Of a stretch of DNA of 33,447 nucleotides, positions 26,024 to 33,324 are shown piece by piece. Where the stretch lies: contig JAVBMF010000072.1 of NCBI GenBank assembly GCA_031552735.1, positions 1-33,447 on the forward strand, in the 5' to 3' direction. The position numbers and the translations under genes were made by a program. This DNA is from JAVBUY01 sp031552735 (GTDB lineage: Bacteria > Bacillota > Clostridia > Christensenellales > Aristaeellaceae). The number at the start of each line of letters is the position of its first letter. The stretch's first letter is position 1. The notes beneath the pieces were generated by a model. That model made no database searches and was not told where the DNA came from. It saw nothing but the letters and a program-made list of their open reading frames with translations.

Positions 26024-26112
26024 GCACACTCCTTCGTACCGATTGTGGCGTTACGCCGTTGCGCATAGCGTAGCACAAAAGCAAGAAAAATGCATCTGGA
26101 TTATTCCAATGG

Positions 26113-26141
26113 TTGACATTTTTTGCCGCGGAAAATAAAAT
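26113..26141 (+). promoter_or_regulatory. Strong sigma-A promoter
   Basis: A perfect TTGACA (26113-26118) and TAAAAT (26136-26141) are separated by 17 bases, 39 bases before the secreted-protein gene at 26181. It is one of the closest matches to consensus in the window. Confidence 0.8.
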
Positions 26142-26180
26142 AGGTGCATTGGATGCGCGGCCGCGCGGAAAGAGGTTTTT

Positions 26181-27344
26181 ATGCGTACGCACTGGCGCGC
26201 CGCACTGGCGCTGTTTCTGGCATTGTTGCTGTTTGGGTCCGCCGCCTATGCGGAAGAGGACTCCCTCTGGAGCGGCGAAGCGCCTGTGGCGACCCCGACC
26301 CAAGCGCCCGCCGCGGACAGCGCCCCGCGCGCAACGCCGCAGCCCGCGCCGGATGGCGCCGCGGACGACAGCCTGCTGGTTCGGCTGGCAGCGTGGCTTA
26401 AAGAGCGAAACGCGATACCCGCCGACGCGGTGTTGGTGCTGCAAGAGAAATTTACGGGCGGCACGCTGCCGGGCTGTGAGGTGGTGCCCGGCGTATCGCT
26501 GACCGAAAACAGCGCGAATGGGTACCCGATTTATCAGGTCATGTTTGATAGCGGCCGCATTGCGCGCGATGAACAGATACTGTGCAGCACCGATCTCGTG
26601 CGCGCCCTCGCGCCAGACGCCAGCCCTGATAAAATCGCGCAGATCATAGATGCGCTCTGGGGCGATCCGGACGTGATCAACCATCGTGTTACGCATATGC
26701 AGTGGTATTATCAGTTGCTCGACATGCCTTCGCCCAAACTGACGATTACGCACAAAATCGCGCGTGACGGAGAGCGCGCGCGGAATTTGTACAGTAGCAT
26801 GGTCGTTGTGGAAAGCCGAGAACAACGCCAGCCGGAGCTGATGGCGGAAAGGCCGGAAAAACCGGATTTGCAACCAGTCAATGAGATGCCGCGCGATCTG
26901 GAACTGGTACGCGTACTGGACACGCCCTATGCATTGATGCGCGCGAAATGCAAAGAGGCCGGACTCACCGTGCTGGCCGAAAAAGACGGACTCGATGCGC
27001 TGAAAGCCCGATATGATCCGCGCGGGCACCCGTTTATCAAAGGCATTAGCTGGTTCGTGAAAATGGAGGGGGATGCGTTCTGGGGCTATCAGCTGACGTT
27101 TGCGCCGTCCGCCCAGAAACTGGCCGACAAGGTAATTCCGCTTTTCTTGTGCAGCACCATCAACATGGAAAAGAAGGAAGCCCAAGCGGCGTATGAAGCG
27201 TCAAAAGCAGCCTATCTGTATACGGGCAAAGACTTCGTCGGCATGGCAGCGGTGGGTACCAAAGGCTTTCCCAATGCACTGCTCGCCACCACGCAGTATG
27301 ACGGCACGCTGACTTGCGCCCTTGCCTATGGAAAGCCCGATTAG
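26181..27344 (+). CDS. Secreted protein of unknown function
   Basis: This 387-residue protein has a clear signal peptide (hydrophobic stretch about 8-20, likely cleavage after AAYA near residue 24). A Pro/Ala-rich linker of about 40 residues follows, then a mixed alpha/beta body with no motif I recognise (for example VVPGVSLTENSANGYPIYQV and GISWFVKMEGDAFWGYQLTF). There is no lipobox, sortase motif or membrane anchor, so it is probably released or wall-associated. AAAGAGG precedes the ATG at 26181. It faces the next secreted-protein gene across a bidirectional terminator. I do not recognise the family and offer no function. Confidence 0.7.
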   Translation: MRTHWRAALALFLALLLFGSAAYAEEDSLWSGEAPVATPTQAPAADSAPRATPQPAPDGAADDSLLVRLAAWLKERNAIPADAVLVLQEKFTGGTLPGCEVVPGVSLTENSANGYPIYQVMFDSGRIARDEQILCSTDLVRALAPDASPDKIAQIIDALWGDPDVINHRVTHMQWYYQLLDMPSPKLTITHKIARDGERARNLYSSMVVVESREQRQPELMAERPEKPDLQPVNEMPRDLELVRVLDTPYALMRAKCKEAGLTVLAEKDGLDALKARYDPRGHPFIKGISWFVKMEGDAFWGYQLTFAPSAQKLADKVIPLFLCSTINMEKKEAQAAYEASKAAYLYTGKDFVGMAAVGTKGFPNALLATTQYDGTLTCALAYGKPD

Positions 27345-27400
27345 CACACGATCATGCGGCCATCCAATCTTTTGACAAGGCGGCACTGGCGCAAACGAAA

Positions 27401-27433
27401 AGCCGGACATCTTTCGATGCCCGGCTGTTTTTT
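27401..27433. terminator. Bidirectional terminator between convergent genes
   Basis: AGCCGGACATC pairs with GATGCCCGGCT (one mismatch) around a TTTC loop. T runs follow on the plus strand and A precedes it, giving T on the minus strand. It serves the two secreted-protein genes that end on either side. Confidence 0.8.
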
Positions 27434-27440
27434 GCGGAGA

Positions 27441-28595
27441 TCACGGCGTGTCGATATCCAGATCGGTGACCAGATTGGTCTTGTTATCGATGGAAATCGA
27501 CAGCGAGTACTTGCCGCGCTCATACGCGTGATAGGTGGTGTATTCGTCGCGTTTGTCCGAGCGGGTGAAGATCGGCTCGAAGACCTTCATCACTTCGTCC
27601 TTGGTGGAGCCCAGCTTGATGCCGCCCGCCAGCGAGAACGTGTAGCCATCGCTGGTGTAGCCAAACGGCGGCATGCCGCTGACGCAGGCGTTCTCGGGCA
27701 GCACCGGCACATCGGCGAAGTTGTATAGCATCAGGTCAACGGACTTGTTCTCGCGCATCAGCGTGATGCCGGACACCACGAAGTCCTTGGCGGCGACATA
27801 GTCCTGGCGGGTGCCGGTGATTTTCCAGCCGTTGGCGAGGAAGGCGGACACCGGCGCGGGCAGCGTGTACAGATCCCCGGCGAACTCGACGTTCATGCTC
27901 AGCGGATCGCTGCCCAGCTCGGCCGGAACCTTGTATTCCTTGATGTAGTCGGGCACTTCCTTGGACACCTCGGCCTTGGGCATATCCTTGGGCTCGACCA
28001 AGCACTGCAACGACACGCCATCCAGCTTGTTGTCGTTGAGCGTGAATTCGATATCCTCGTAGGTGTCCTTGGAATAGGTCATGGTCACATACGGCTTGTC
28101 GGACACAGAGCCCTCGTAGACGCGCGTCGGCTCGCCAAAGGCGGCGGTGATGTCCTCGCGCGTGGCGGCGCTGTCGCCAGTCTGGATGCCCTTGGCCATC
28201 ACGACCGGGGTGGGCACCTTATCGGACCACGGCTTTTCAATGGAGAAACCGCCGATGTAGCACTGATTGGCGGGCTTTGAGGCGATGTCAAAGTTGACGA
28301 AATCCAGGCGCATCTCCATGCGGTTGTCAATGCCGCCCTTGGTCATGTACAGGGTGCCATAGCTTTGCGGCTGCAACGGCGTTTCGGCCTCGTCCTTTTC
28401 CTTGAAGGCCCAGCCATTGGCCTCAAACTCGCTGTAGAGGCAGGGGAAGGTATACAACGCACCATCAATCACCGCCTGAAAGGCGTACAGATCATCGCTG
28501 ATAACCGGTGTGGCGGCCTCGGTGGCCAGCGCCGCGAACGGCATGGCGGTTGCGAGCAGCGCAACCATCAGCGCAACTAACAGACTCTTCTTCAT
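27441..28595 (-). CDS. Secreted protein with two tandem copies of an unknown domain
   Basis: This 384-residue protein has a signal peptide (about 1-24, ending ALA) and two related halves. Each half opens with a short LYTFP/LYTLP strand and an F-x-A-NGW (SEFEANGW, SAFLANGW) motif. Each then has a G-x-T-L-M-like strand, an N-x-C-x-x-G (NQCYIGG, NACVSGM) motif, a GIQTGDS/GIKLGST turn, a short helix (DITAAFGEP, EVMKVFEP), and a final Y-x-L-S-I-type strand. The units span about 28-200 and 220-380. I do not know the family; the halves look like a binding fold that duplicated. The frame is open to 28637, but ATG at 28595 has GAGGGAGAG before it. A strong promoter lies upstream. Confidence 0.75.
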   Translation of the reverse strand: MKKSLLVALMVALLATAMPFAALATEAATPVISDDLYAFQAVIDGALYTFPCLYSEFEANGWAFKEKDEAETPLQPQSYGTLYMTKGGIDNRMEMRLDFVNFDIASKPANQCYIGGFSIEKPWSDKVPTPVVMAKGIQTGDSAATREDITAAFGEPTRVYEGSVSDKPYVTMTYSKDTYEDIEFTLNDNKLDGVSLQCLVEPKDMPKAEVSKEVPDYIKEYKVPAELGSDPLSMNVEFAGDLYTLPAPVSAFLANGWKITGTRQDYVAAKDFVVSGITLMRENKSVDLMLYNFADVPVLPENACVSGMPPFGYTSDGYTFSLAGGIKLGSTKDEVMKVFEPIFTRSDKRDEYTTYHAYERGKYSLSISIDNKTNLVTDLDIDTP

Positions 28596-28649
28596 TCTCT
28601 CTCCCTCGTCCTTCTTTGATTTTACAGAAAACGGCATCTGCTACACGGT

Positions 28650-28678
28650 ATTATCGCAGATAATGACATGGTTTGCAA
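28650..28678 (-). promoter_or_regulatory. Promoter of the duplicated-domain secreted protein
   Basis: On the minus strand TTGCAA (28673-28678) and GATAAT (28650-28655) are separated by 17 bases, about 55 bases before the start codon. Confidence 0.65.
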
Positions 28679-28701
28679 TGCGAAATATTTTTCGGAAACA
28701 C

Positions 28702-28729
28702 AAAAAAGCGCCCCTGCGATGCAGGAGCG
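28702..28729 (-). terminator. Rho-independent terminator of rpsT
   Basis: On the minus strand CGCTCCTGC pairs with GCAGGGGCG (one T-G wobble) around an ATC loop and is followed by a T run (A at 28702-28707 on the plus strand). Confidence 0.85.
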
Positions 28730-28741
28730 TGGAGAACCGGA

Positions 28742-29011
28742 TTACTTCGCGGCGGTTGCTTTGTTGACCGCGATGGCCATACGCGCCTTTTTGCGATTGG
28801 CAGCGTTCTTATGGACAACGCCCTTCGCAGCGGCGCGATCCACAGCACCAGAGGTGCTCGCCAGCAGGGCGGCGGCGCTGGACGCATCGGCTACGAGCGC
28901 GGCATCAAACTTCTTTACAGCGGTTTTGGTCGCGGACTTCACCATGCGGTTCTGCAGGTTCTTGGCCGCAGTGACCTTCACGCGCTTGATCGCAGACTTG
29001 ATATTCGGCAA
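28742..29011 (-). CDS. rpsT: 30S ribosomal protein S20
   Basis: This 89-residue basic, helical protein binds 16S rRNA early in 30S assembly. It shows the family start PNIKSAIKRVKV, then NLQNRMVKSATKTAVKKF, and the GVVHKNAANRKKARMAIAVN end. Length is normal. The start is TTG at 29011: GGGAGGTGA lies five bases before it, and the residues before it in the longer frame do not belong to the family. Use of a non-ATG start for rpsT is also known in Escherichia coli. The gene is on the minus strand, divergent from gpr, with its own promoter and terminator. Confidence 0.95.
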   Translation of the reverse strand: MPNIKSAIKRVKVTAAKNLQNRMVKSATKTAVKKFDAALVADASSAAALLASTSGAVDRAAAKGVVHKNAANRKKARMAIAVNKATAAK

Positions 29012-29047
29012 AACATTCACCTCCCTGTGCATGAATCAGCAACGATT

Positions 29048-29076
29048 ATTCTAGCACGTCAACACACAGAATGCAA
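29048..29076 (-). promoter_or_regulatory. Promoter of rpsT
   Basis: On the minus strand TTGCAT (29071-29076) and TAGAAT (29048-29053) are separated by 17 bases, about 37 bases before the TTG start. Confidence 0.65.
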
Positions 29077-29175
29077 GCATAAAAATGGCCGCCGCTGGCG
29101 CTTTTTTCAAAAAAGTGTATAGAGCCTCCCTGTTCGGTGAAAAATGGAAGCATTGAGCAGCTTGGAGGGCTTCGC

Positions 29176-30102
29176 ATGCGGCAGGTTCGGACTGATTTGG
29201 CGATGGAAGCGAGCGGCGCGCGGGGCAGTGCCATTGTGCCCGGTGTCAGCGTGCAGGAGGAGCAGTTAGGGGATGTGGATCGCACCACCGTGCGCATCAC
29301 CAGTGAGGAAGGCGCGCGCGCGTTGGGCAGACCCTGCGGGCGCTATGTGACGCTGACCAGTGCGCAGCTGGCCCAGCCGGAGCTTGATCTGCGTGAAAAA
29401 ATGAGCCGCTATCTGGCGGAAACGCTGCGGGCGCTGCTGCCGGATCGCGGAGATGTGCTGGTGGTGGGGCTGGGCAACCGCCGCGTGACGCCCGACGCGC
29501 TGGGCCCACGCGTGGTGGACGGCATCCTGGTGACGCGCCATCTGCGCGACAGCGTGCCCGACACGGTGCGCGGACGGCTGCGCGCGGTCAGCGCGATCGC
29601 GCCGGGCGTGCTGGGCATCACCGGCATGGAAACCGCGGAGATGATCCGCGCGGTGGTATCGCATGTGCAGCCGGTGGCGGTGGTGGCGGTCGATTCGTTG
29701 GCCGCGCGCGAGTCCAGCCGCATCTGCTGCACCATCCAGGTGACCGACACCGGCATCAGCCCCGGCTCCGGCGTGGGCAATCATCGTCTGGGGTTGAATG
29801 CGCAAACGCTGGGCGTACCGGTGATCGCGGTCGGCGTGCCGATGGTGGTGTATGCCGCTACCATTGCGCATGACGCGTTAGGGCTGCTCATCCACGATCT
29901 GGCGCTGGAGGATGGCGACCACGAGCAGGCGCTGGAGGCACTGGTCGCGCGCGTGGTGTCCGAGCAGCTCGGTGACTTGGTGGTGACGCCGCGCGATGTC
30001 GATGCGCTGGTGGACCACATGGCGGCTATTCTGGCCACCGGCATCAATACCGCGTTGCAGCCGCGCCTGAGCGAAAAGGAAATCCCGCAGCTCATGCAGT
30101 AG
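29176..30102 (+). CDS. gpr: Germination protease GPR (spore endopeptidase)
   Basis: This 308-residue aspartic-type protease degrades small acid-soluble spore proteins at the start of germination. The N-terminus VRTDLAMEA matches the self-processing site (cut expected after Asp7), giving a very short propeptide as in clostridial members. The two catalytic aspartates are Asp107 in VTPDALGP and Asp173 in VAVDSLAARE. They are 66 residues apart, the same distance as Asp127 and Asp193 of the Bacillus megaterium enzyme. DTGISPGSGVGNHR and the VTPRDVDALVDHMA end also fit. GGAGGG lies six bases before the ATG at 29176; a GTG at 29137 has none. It should be transcribed in the forespore, but I could not find a clear sigma-G promoter. 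spoIIP follows. Confidence 0.95.
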   Translation: MRQVRTDLAMEASGARGSAIVPGVSVQEEQLGDVDRTTVRITSEEGARALGRPCGRYVTLTSAQLAQPELDLREKMSRYLAETLRALLPDRGDVLVVGLGNRRVTPDALGPRVVDGILVTRHLRDSVPDTVRGRLRAVSAIAPGVLGITGMETAEMIRAVVSHVQPVAVVAVDSLAARESSRICCTIQVTDTGISPGSGVGNHRLGLNAQTLGVPVIAVGVPMVVYAATIAHDALGLLIHDLALEDGDHEQALEALVARVVSEQLGDLVVTPRDVDALVDHMAAILATGINTALQPRLSEKEIPQLMQ

Positions 30103-30174
30103 CGGCATATTTTGCCGCTGCCACGCATAGAGTAGAGAACAAGCATTTTTGGGACAAGCAGATGGGGTGAACAC

Positions 30175-31149
30175 ATGCGCCAAGATCGGATGAACGAGGT
30201 ATCCTGGATGCTATATGGCGCGGCGATCATGCTGCTGTGCATGGCGACCGGGCTGGCGATTTATCGCTGGATGACACTGCCGCCCGAGCCGGAACAAGCG
30301 GCTTTTTTGCAGCAATCGCTGACGACCGAACAACCCGGCGCGCCGACAGTGCAGCCTATGCGGCTGGACGACGGTCGGCCGGTCAATCTGTTCGCGTCAC
30401 CCGACGGGGAGGCCGGGCAGCCCGCCGCCGCCGAGGTGGAACCCGAGGAACAACCGCTGATCAACGATATCCGCATCGAAGTGATTCGCCGCACGCCGCA
30501 TCCGACCGGCAAACGCCGCGTGCTGATCTATCACACGCACACTTGGGAGGCCTACGAGCCGACCGACGCCAATCCGTATGAGGCCACCGAGAAATGGCGC
30601 ACAAAAGACGACACGCACAACATCGTGTGCGTGGGGGACGCGCTGGCCAAGAATCTGCGCGCGCTGGGGCTGGAAGTAACGCACGACACCACCGATCACG
30701 AACCACCGGTGCTGTCCACCGCGTATACGCGCTCATTAAAAACGCTGGAGCAGTATCGCGCGCGGGGGGAAACGTTCGATTACTATATCGACCTGCACCG
30801 CGACGCGTATAACGACAGCATGAAAAATACGAATACGGTGCGCATGGAAGACATCGATCTGGCACGCATCTCGGTGCTGATCGGCAAGGGCACCGGCTCA
30901 TCCGGCAGCGCCTTTGAGCAAAAGCCCAACTGGCAGGTCAATATTGTGCTGGCCCAGCGCATCACCGACGCGCTCAATCGCATGGTGGAAAACCTCGCGC
31001 GGCCGGTGATTGTCAAGACCGGACGGTTCAACCAACATGTGTCGGAGAACGCGGTGCTCATCGAAGTTGGCAACAATAAAAACACGCTGGAGCAGGCGCT
31101 GGCTGCGATGCCGTATCTGGCGCGGGCGATTGCCGGACTGACACAATAG
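30175..31149 (+). CDS. spoIIP: Stage II sporulation protein P
   Basis: This 324-residue peptidoglycan amidase/endopeptidase works with SpoIID and SpoIIM during engulfment. It has an N-terminal membrane anchor (about 11-33), a variable acidic linker, and the SpoIIP catalytic domain (about 95-320) of the amidase_3-like fold. Likely zinc ligands and catalytic residues are His120 and His122 in LIYHTHTWEAY, His208 in IDLHRDA, and Glu297 in VLIEVGNN. GGGGTGAA precedes the ATG. It follows gpr by 72 bases, the conserved order in spore formers. Confidence 0.95.
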   Translation: MRQDRMNEVSWMLYGAAIMLLCMATGLAIYRWMTLPPEPEQAAFLQQSLTTEQPGAPTVQPMRLDDGRPVNLFASPDGEAGQPAAAEVEPEEQPLINDIRIEVIRRTPHPTGKRRVLIYHTHTWEAYEPTDANPYEATEKWRTKDDTHNIVCVGDALAKNLRALGLEVTHDTTDHEPPVLSTAYTRSLKTLEQYRARGETFDYYIDLHRDAYNDSMKNTNTVRMEDIDLARISVLIGKGTGSSGSAFEQKPNWQVNIVLAQRITDALNRMVENLARPVIVKTGRFNQHVSENAVLIEVGNNKNTLEQALAAMPYLARAIAGLTQ

Positions 31150-31153
31150 GGGC

Positions 31154-31182
31154 TTGTTACCGGAGGGGCGACGCGGTATAAT
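31154..31182 (+). promoter_or_regulatory. Promoter of murI
   Basis: TTGTTA (31154-31159) and a perfect TATAAT (31177-31182) are separated by 17 bases, just after spoIIP. The leader to the murI start is about 65 bases. Confidence 0.65.
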
Positions 31183-31206
31183 AGCATAAGATGACGATTC
31201 GCACAG

Positions 31207-31231
31207 AAGCCGGATGTGTCGCATCCGGCTT
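31207..31231 (+). promoter_or_regulatory. Stable hairpin in the murI leader
   Basis: AAGCCGGATG (31207-31216) and CATCCGGCTT (31222-31231) form a perfect 10-bp stem with a TGTCG loop, downstream of the promoter and upstream of the ribosome site. The sequence after it is T/G-rich (CGTGTTTGTGTT) and not a full T run. It may terminate spoIIP readthrough or act in the murI leader. Confidence 0.5.
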
Positions 31232-31253
31232 CGTGTTTGTGTTGGAGGCAGTG

Positions 31254-32024
31254 ATGAACCTCTGTGATCGGCCGATCGGCGTCTTTGATTCCGGCGTGGG
31301 CGGCATTAGCGTGCTGCGCGAAGTGCGCGCGCTGCTGCCCCGGGAGGACCTGATCTTCTATGGTGACAACGGCTATGCGCCGTATGGCACACGCCCGCCC
31401 GAGCAGGTGCTGGAGCGCAGTTGGACAGTGGCGCGCATGCTGCTTGACCGTGGGGCAAAGGCGCTGCTGATTGCCTGCAACACGGCGACCAGCGTGGCGG
31501 CGGAGGCGCTTCGGGCGGAGCTGGCCTTGCCGGTAATCGGCATGGAACCGGCGCTGAAGCAGGCCGCGATGCAGCGCCATGGCGGCGCGGTGCTGGTGAT
31601 GGCGACGCCGGTCACGCTGGGGCTGCCCAAGTTTGCGCGGCTGATGGAGCGATTTGGCGAGGGCGCGGTACCGATACCATGCCCGGGGCTGATGGAGTTC
31701 GCCGAGCGCGGCGAGCTTTCCGGCGACGCGCTGGATGCGCTGCTGCAAGGCTTGCTGGGCGAATGGTCGCACAGACCGGTGGACGCGGTGGTGCTGGGCT
31801 GCACACACTATGTTTTTCTGCGCGAGGCCATCGCAAAGCACTTTCCACCGGGCACGCCGCTGACCGACGGAAACCAGGGCACCGCGCGCCACTTGGCGAA
31901 TCTATTGTCCCAGCACGATTTGCTGCGCAATGATGATCATGCAGGCGTTATCACACTTGAAACATCCGGCGACGCGGGCAAGGTGCTGCCGGTGATGCGC
32001 ACGCTGCTGGATTTGCCCCTGTAA
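31254..32024 (+). CDS. murI: Glutamate racemase
   Basis: This 256-residue cytoplasmic enzyme makes D-glutamate for peptidoglycan. It shows the family start IGVFDSGVGGISVL (Asp12, Ser13), FYGDNGYAPYGTRP, the first catalytic Cys75 in ACNTATS, and the second, Cys183, in LGCTHY, followed by a C-terminal helix. The length is typical. GGAGG lies five bases before the ATG at 31254; the longer frame back to 31191 would run through the leader hairpin. It fits the wall-related context of the window but is transcribed from its own promoter. Confidence 0.93.
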   Translation: MNLCDRPIGVFDSGVGGISVLREVRALLPREDLIFYGDNGYAPYGTRPPEQVLERSWTVARMLLDRGAKALLIACNTATSVAAEALRAELALPVIGMEPALKQAAMQRHGGAVLVMATPVTLGLPKFARLMERFGEGAVPIPCPGLMEFAERGELSGDALDALLQGLLGEWSHRPVDAVVLGCTHYVFLREAIAKHFPPGTPLTDGNQGTARHLANLLSQHDLLRNDDHAGVITLETSGDAGKVLPVMRTLLDLPL

Positions 32025-32046
32025 TACAAAGGAAGAGGTGCCACAC

Positions 32047-32505
32047 ATGCCCAACAATCTGGACGCCATTATGGAATATCGGTCCGCGGACTTCCATGCC
32101 GGGCGCATCAATTGCGCCGAAACGGTGCTGCTGGTGTTATCTGAATATTATGGCTGGGATACCGACCTGATCCCGCGCATCGCCACCTGCTTTGGTGGCG
32201 GCGTGCTCGGCTGTCAGGACAGCATCTGCGGCGCGCTGTCCGGCGGCCTGATGGGCATCGGATGCCTGATGGGGCGTGATGTGGGCGGCGATCGTGCGCC
32301 CGCTGTCGAAGCCGGACTAAAGCTGAAGGCGTTTATCAACGAGCGCAACGGCAGCTTCCTCTGTGCGGAGATTCTCGATCATATGTCGCTGACCGATCCT
32401 TCGTTCCGCGCGCCGGGCGGCAAGCACCAGACGGTGTGCGAGCCGTTGGCCGAGGCGGTGTGCCGTTACCTGACCGATGCCTACCCGCGCAAAAGCGGCG
32501 CATGA
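32047..32505 (+). CDS. C_GCAxxG_C_C family protein (probable redox protein)
   Basis: This 152-residue protein carries the family hallmark GCQDSICGALSGGLMGIGCLMGR (about 58-80). Further cysteines are INCAETVLLVL near residue 26, FLCAEIL, VCEPLAEAVC and the C-terminal region. Members are cysteine-rich proteins found mostly in anaerobes, thought to bind a metal or cluster, but the reaction is not known to me. AGAGG lies before the ATG at 32047, and a GTG at 32038 is in frame. It overlaps the DUF1361 gene by ATGA. Confidence 0.9.
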   Translation: MPNNLDAIMEYRSADFHAGRINCAETVLLVLSEYYGWDTDLIPRIATCFGGGVLGCQDSICGALSGGLMGIGCLMGRDVGGDRAPAVEAGLKLKAFINERNGSFLCAEILDHMSLTDPSFRAPGGKHQTVCEPLAEAVCRYLTDAYPRKSGA

Positions 32506-33173
32506 ATAGCCTGATCAAGCGACTGCCGCAGCGTTGGCCGCTGATGCTGGCTTGCATTGCGGTGTTCTTCGCGGTGAGCATACCGATCGCGCGGCGCACC
32601 ACGGTGTTCATTCATCACCTGTTGGTGTGGAACTTATTTCTAGCGGTGCTGGCACTGGTGTTTTCGGTGCTGATGCATGTGAGCAAAAGTCGCGCGTTGG
32701 CGGTGCTGTGGGGCGTGGGCTGGCTGCTGTTTTTTCCCAACGCGCCATATTTAGTGACCGATCTGATGCACATCACGTATTTGGAGTTTTATGGTCATGA
32801 TTCGGGACGGATGGTGCATTACATCTGGCCTTGGTTTACGTTGCTGCACCTGGCTATCGGCGTGCTCTTTGGCACGATGATGGGGCTGTGCTCGCTTTCG
32901 CTGGTGCATCAGCGGCTGGCACGCTGGTTGGGCGGCGTGTGGGCGTGGCTGACGGTGGCGGCGGTCAGCGTATTGAGCGGATACGCGATTTTTCTGGGGC
33001 GATATGTGCGCGTCAATTCCTGGGATGTGCTCAGCCCCGGCACATTGATTGCGCAGATGGCGCAGTCCGCCAATCGCTTTTCGCTGGCGCTGACGGGCAT
33101 GTACGCGATCTATATTTTTGCGGCTTATGTGGTCTATTACGCATTTTGTTCGCCGCGCCGCACGGACGTATAG
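32502..33173 (+). CDS. DUF1361 family integral membrane protein
   Basis: This 223-residue membrane protein has about seven hydrophobic helices. It shows the family signature WLLFFPNAPYLVTDLMHI (about 82-99), then a central loop and GRYVRVNSWDVL. The function is unknown. The start ATG overlaps the previous stop by ATGA, so the two genes are co-translated. The frame is open to 32436, but that extension is antisense-like and without homology. Confidence 0.9.
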   Translation: MNSLIKRLPQRWPLMLACIAVFFAVSIPIARRTTVFIHHLLVWNLFLAVLALVFSVLMHVSKSRALAVLWGVGWLLFFPNAPYLVTDLMHITYLEFYGHDSGRMVHYIWPWFTLLHLAIGVLFGTMMGLCSLSLVHQRLARWLGGVWAWLTVAAVSVLSGYAIFLGRYVRVNSWDVLSPGTLIAQMAQSANRFSLALTGMYAIYIFAAYVVYYAFCSPRRTDV

Positions 33174-33207
33174 CGAAAAACTGCTTTCCTTTTTGTACCG
33201 CATCTAG

Positions 33208-33213
33208 TATAAT
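33208..33213 (+). promoter_or_regulatory. Candidate -10 box upstream of the EF-G-like gene
   Basis: A perfect TATAAT stands 112 bases before the EF-G-like start, with only a weak -35 (TTTCCT, 17 bases upstream). The leader after it contains short inverted repeats around ATGGATTCATCGATCCAT. Confidence 0.4.
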
Positions 33214-33324
33214 ATTGTGCAACGGCACGTTTTGGGGGCGTCGCATCCCCAGCGTGTAAATGGATTCATCGATCCATCGGTTCGGTGATCCGAATTTGGT
33301 GGAACGAAATAGGAGGATGGACGC

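Noticed and set aside
29100..29175. Sigma-G promoter upstream of gpr
   Set aside because: A GTATA box is present near 29115, but at the expected distance the -10 sequence does not match the forespore consensus.
30101..30119. Hairpin AGCGGCA/TGCCGCT at the gpr stop as a terminator
   Set aside because: The stem is only 7 bp and is not followed by a T run, and spoIIP is expected to be read from the same region.
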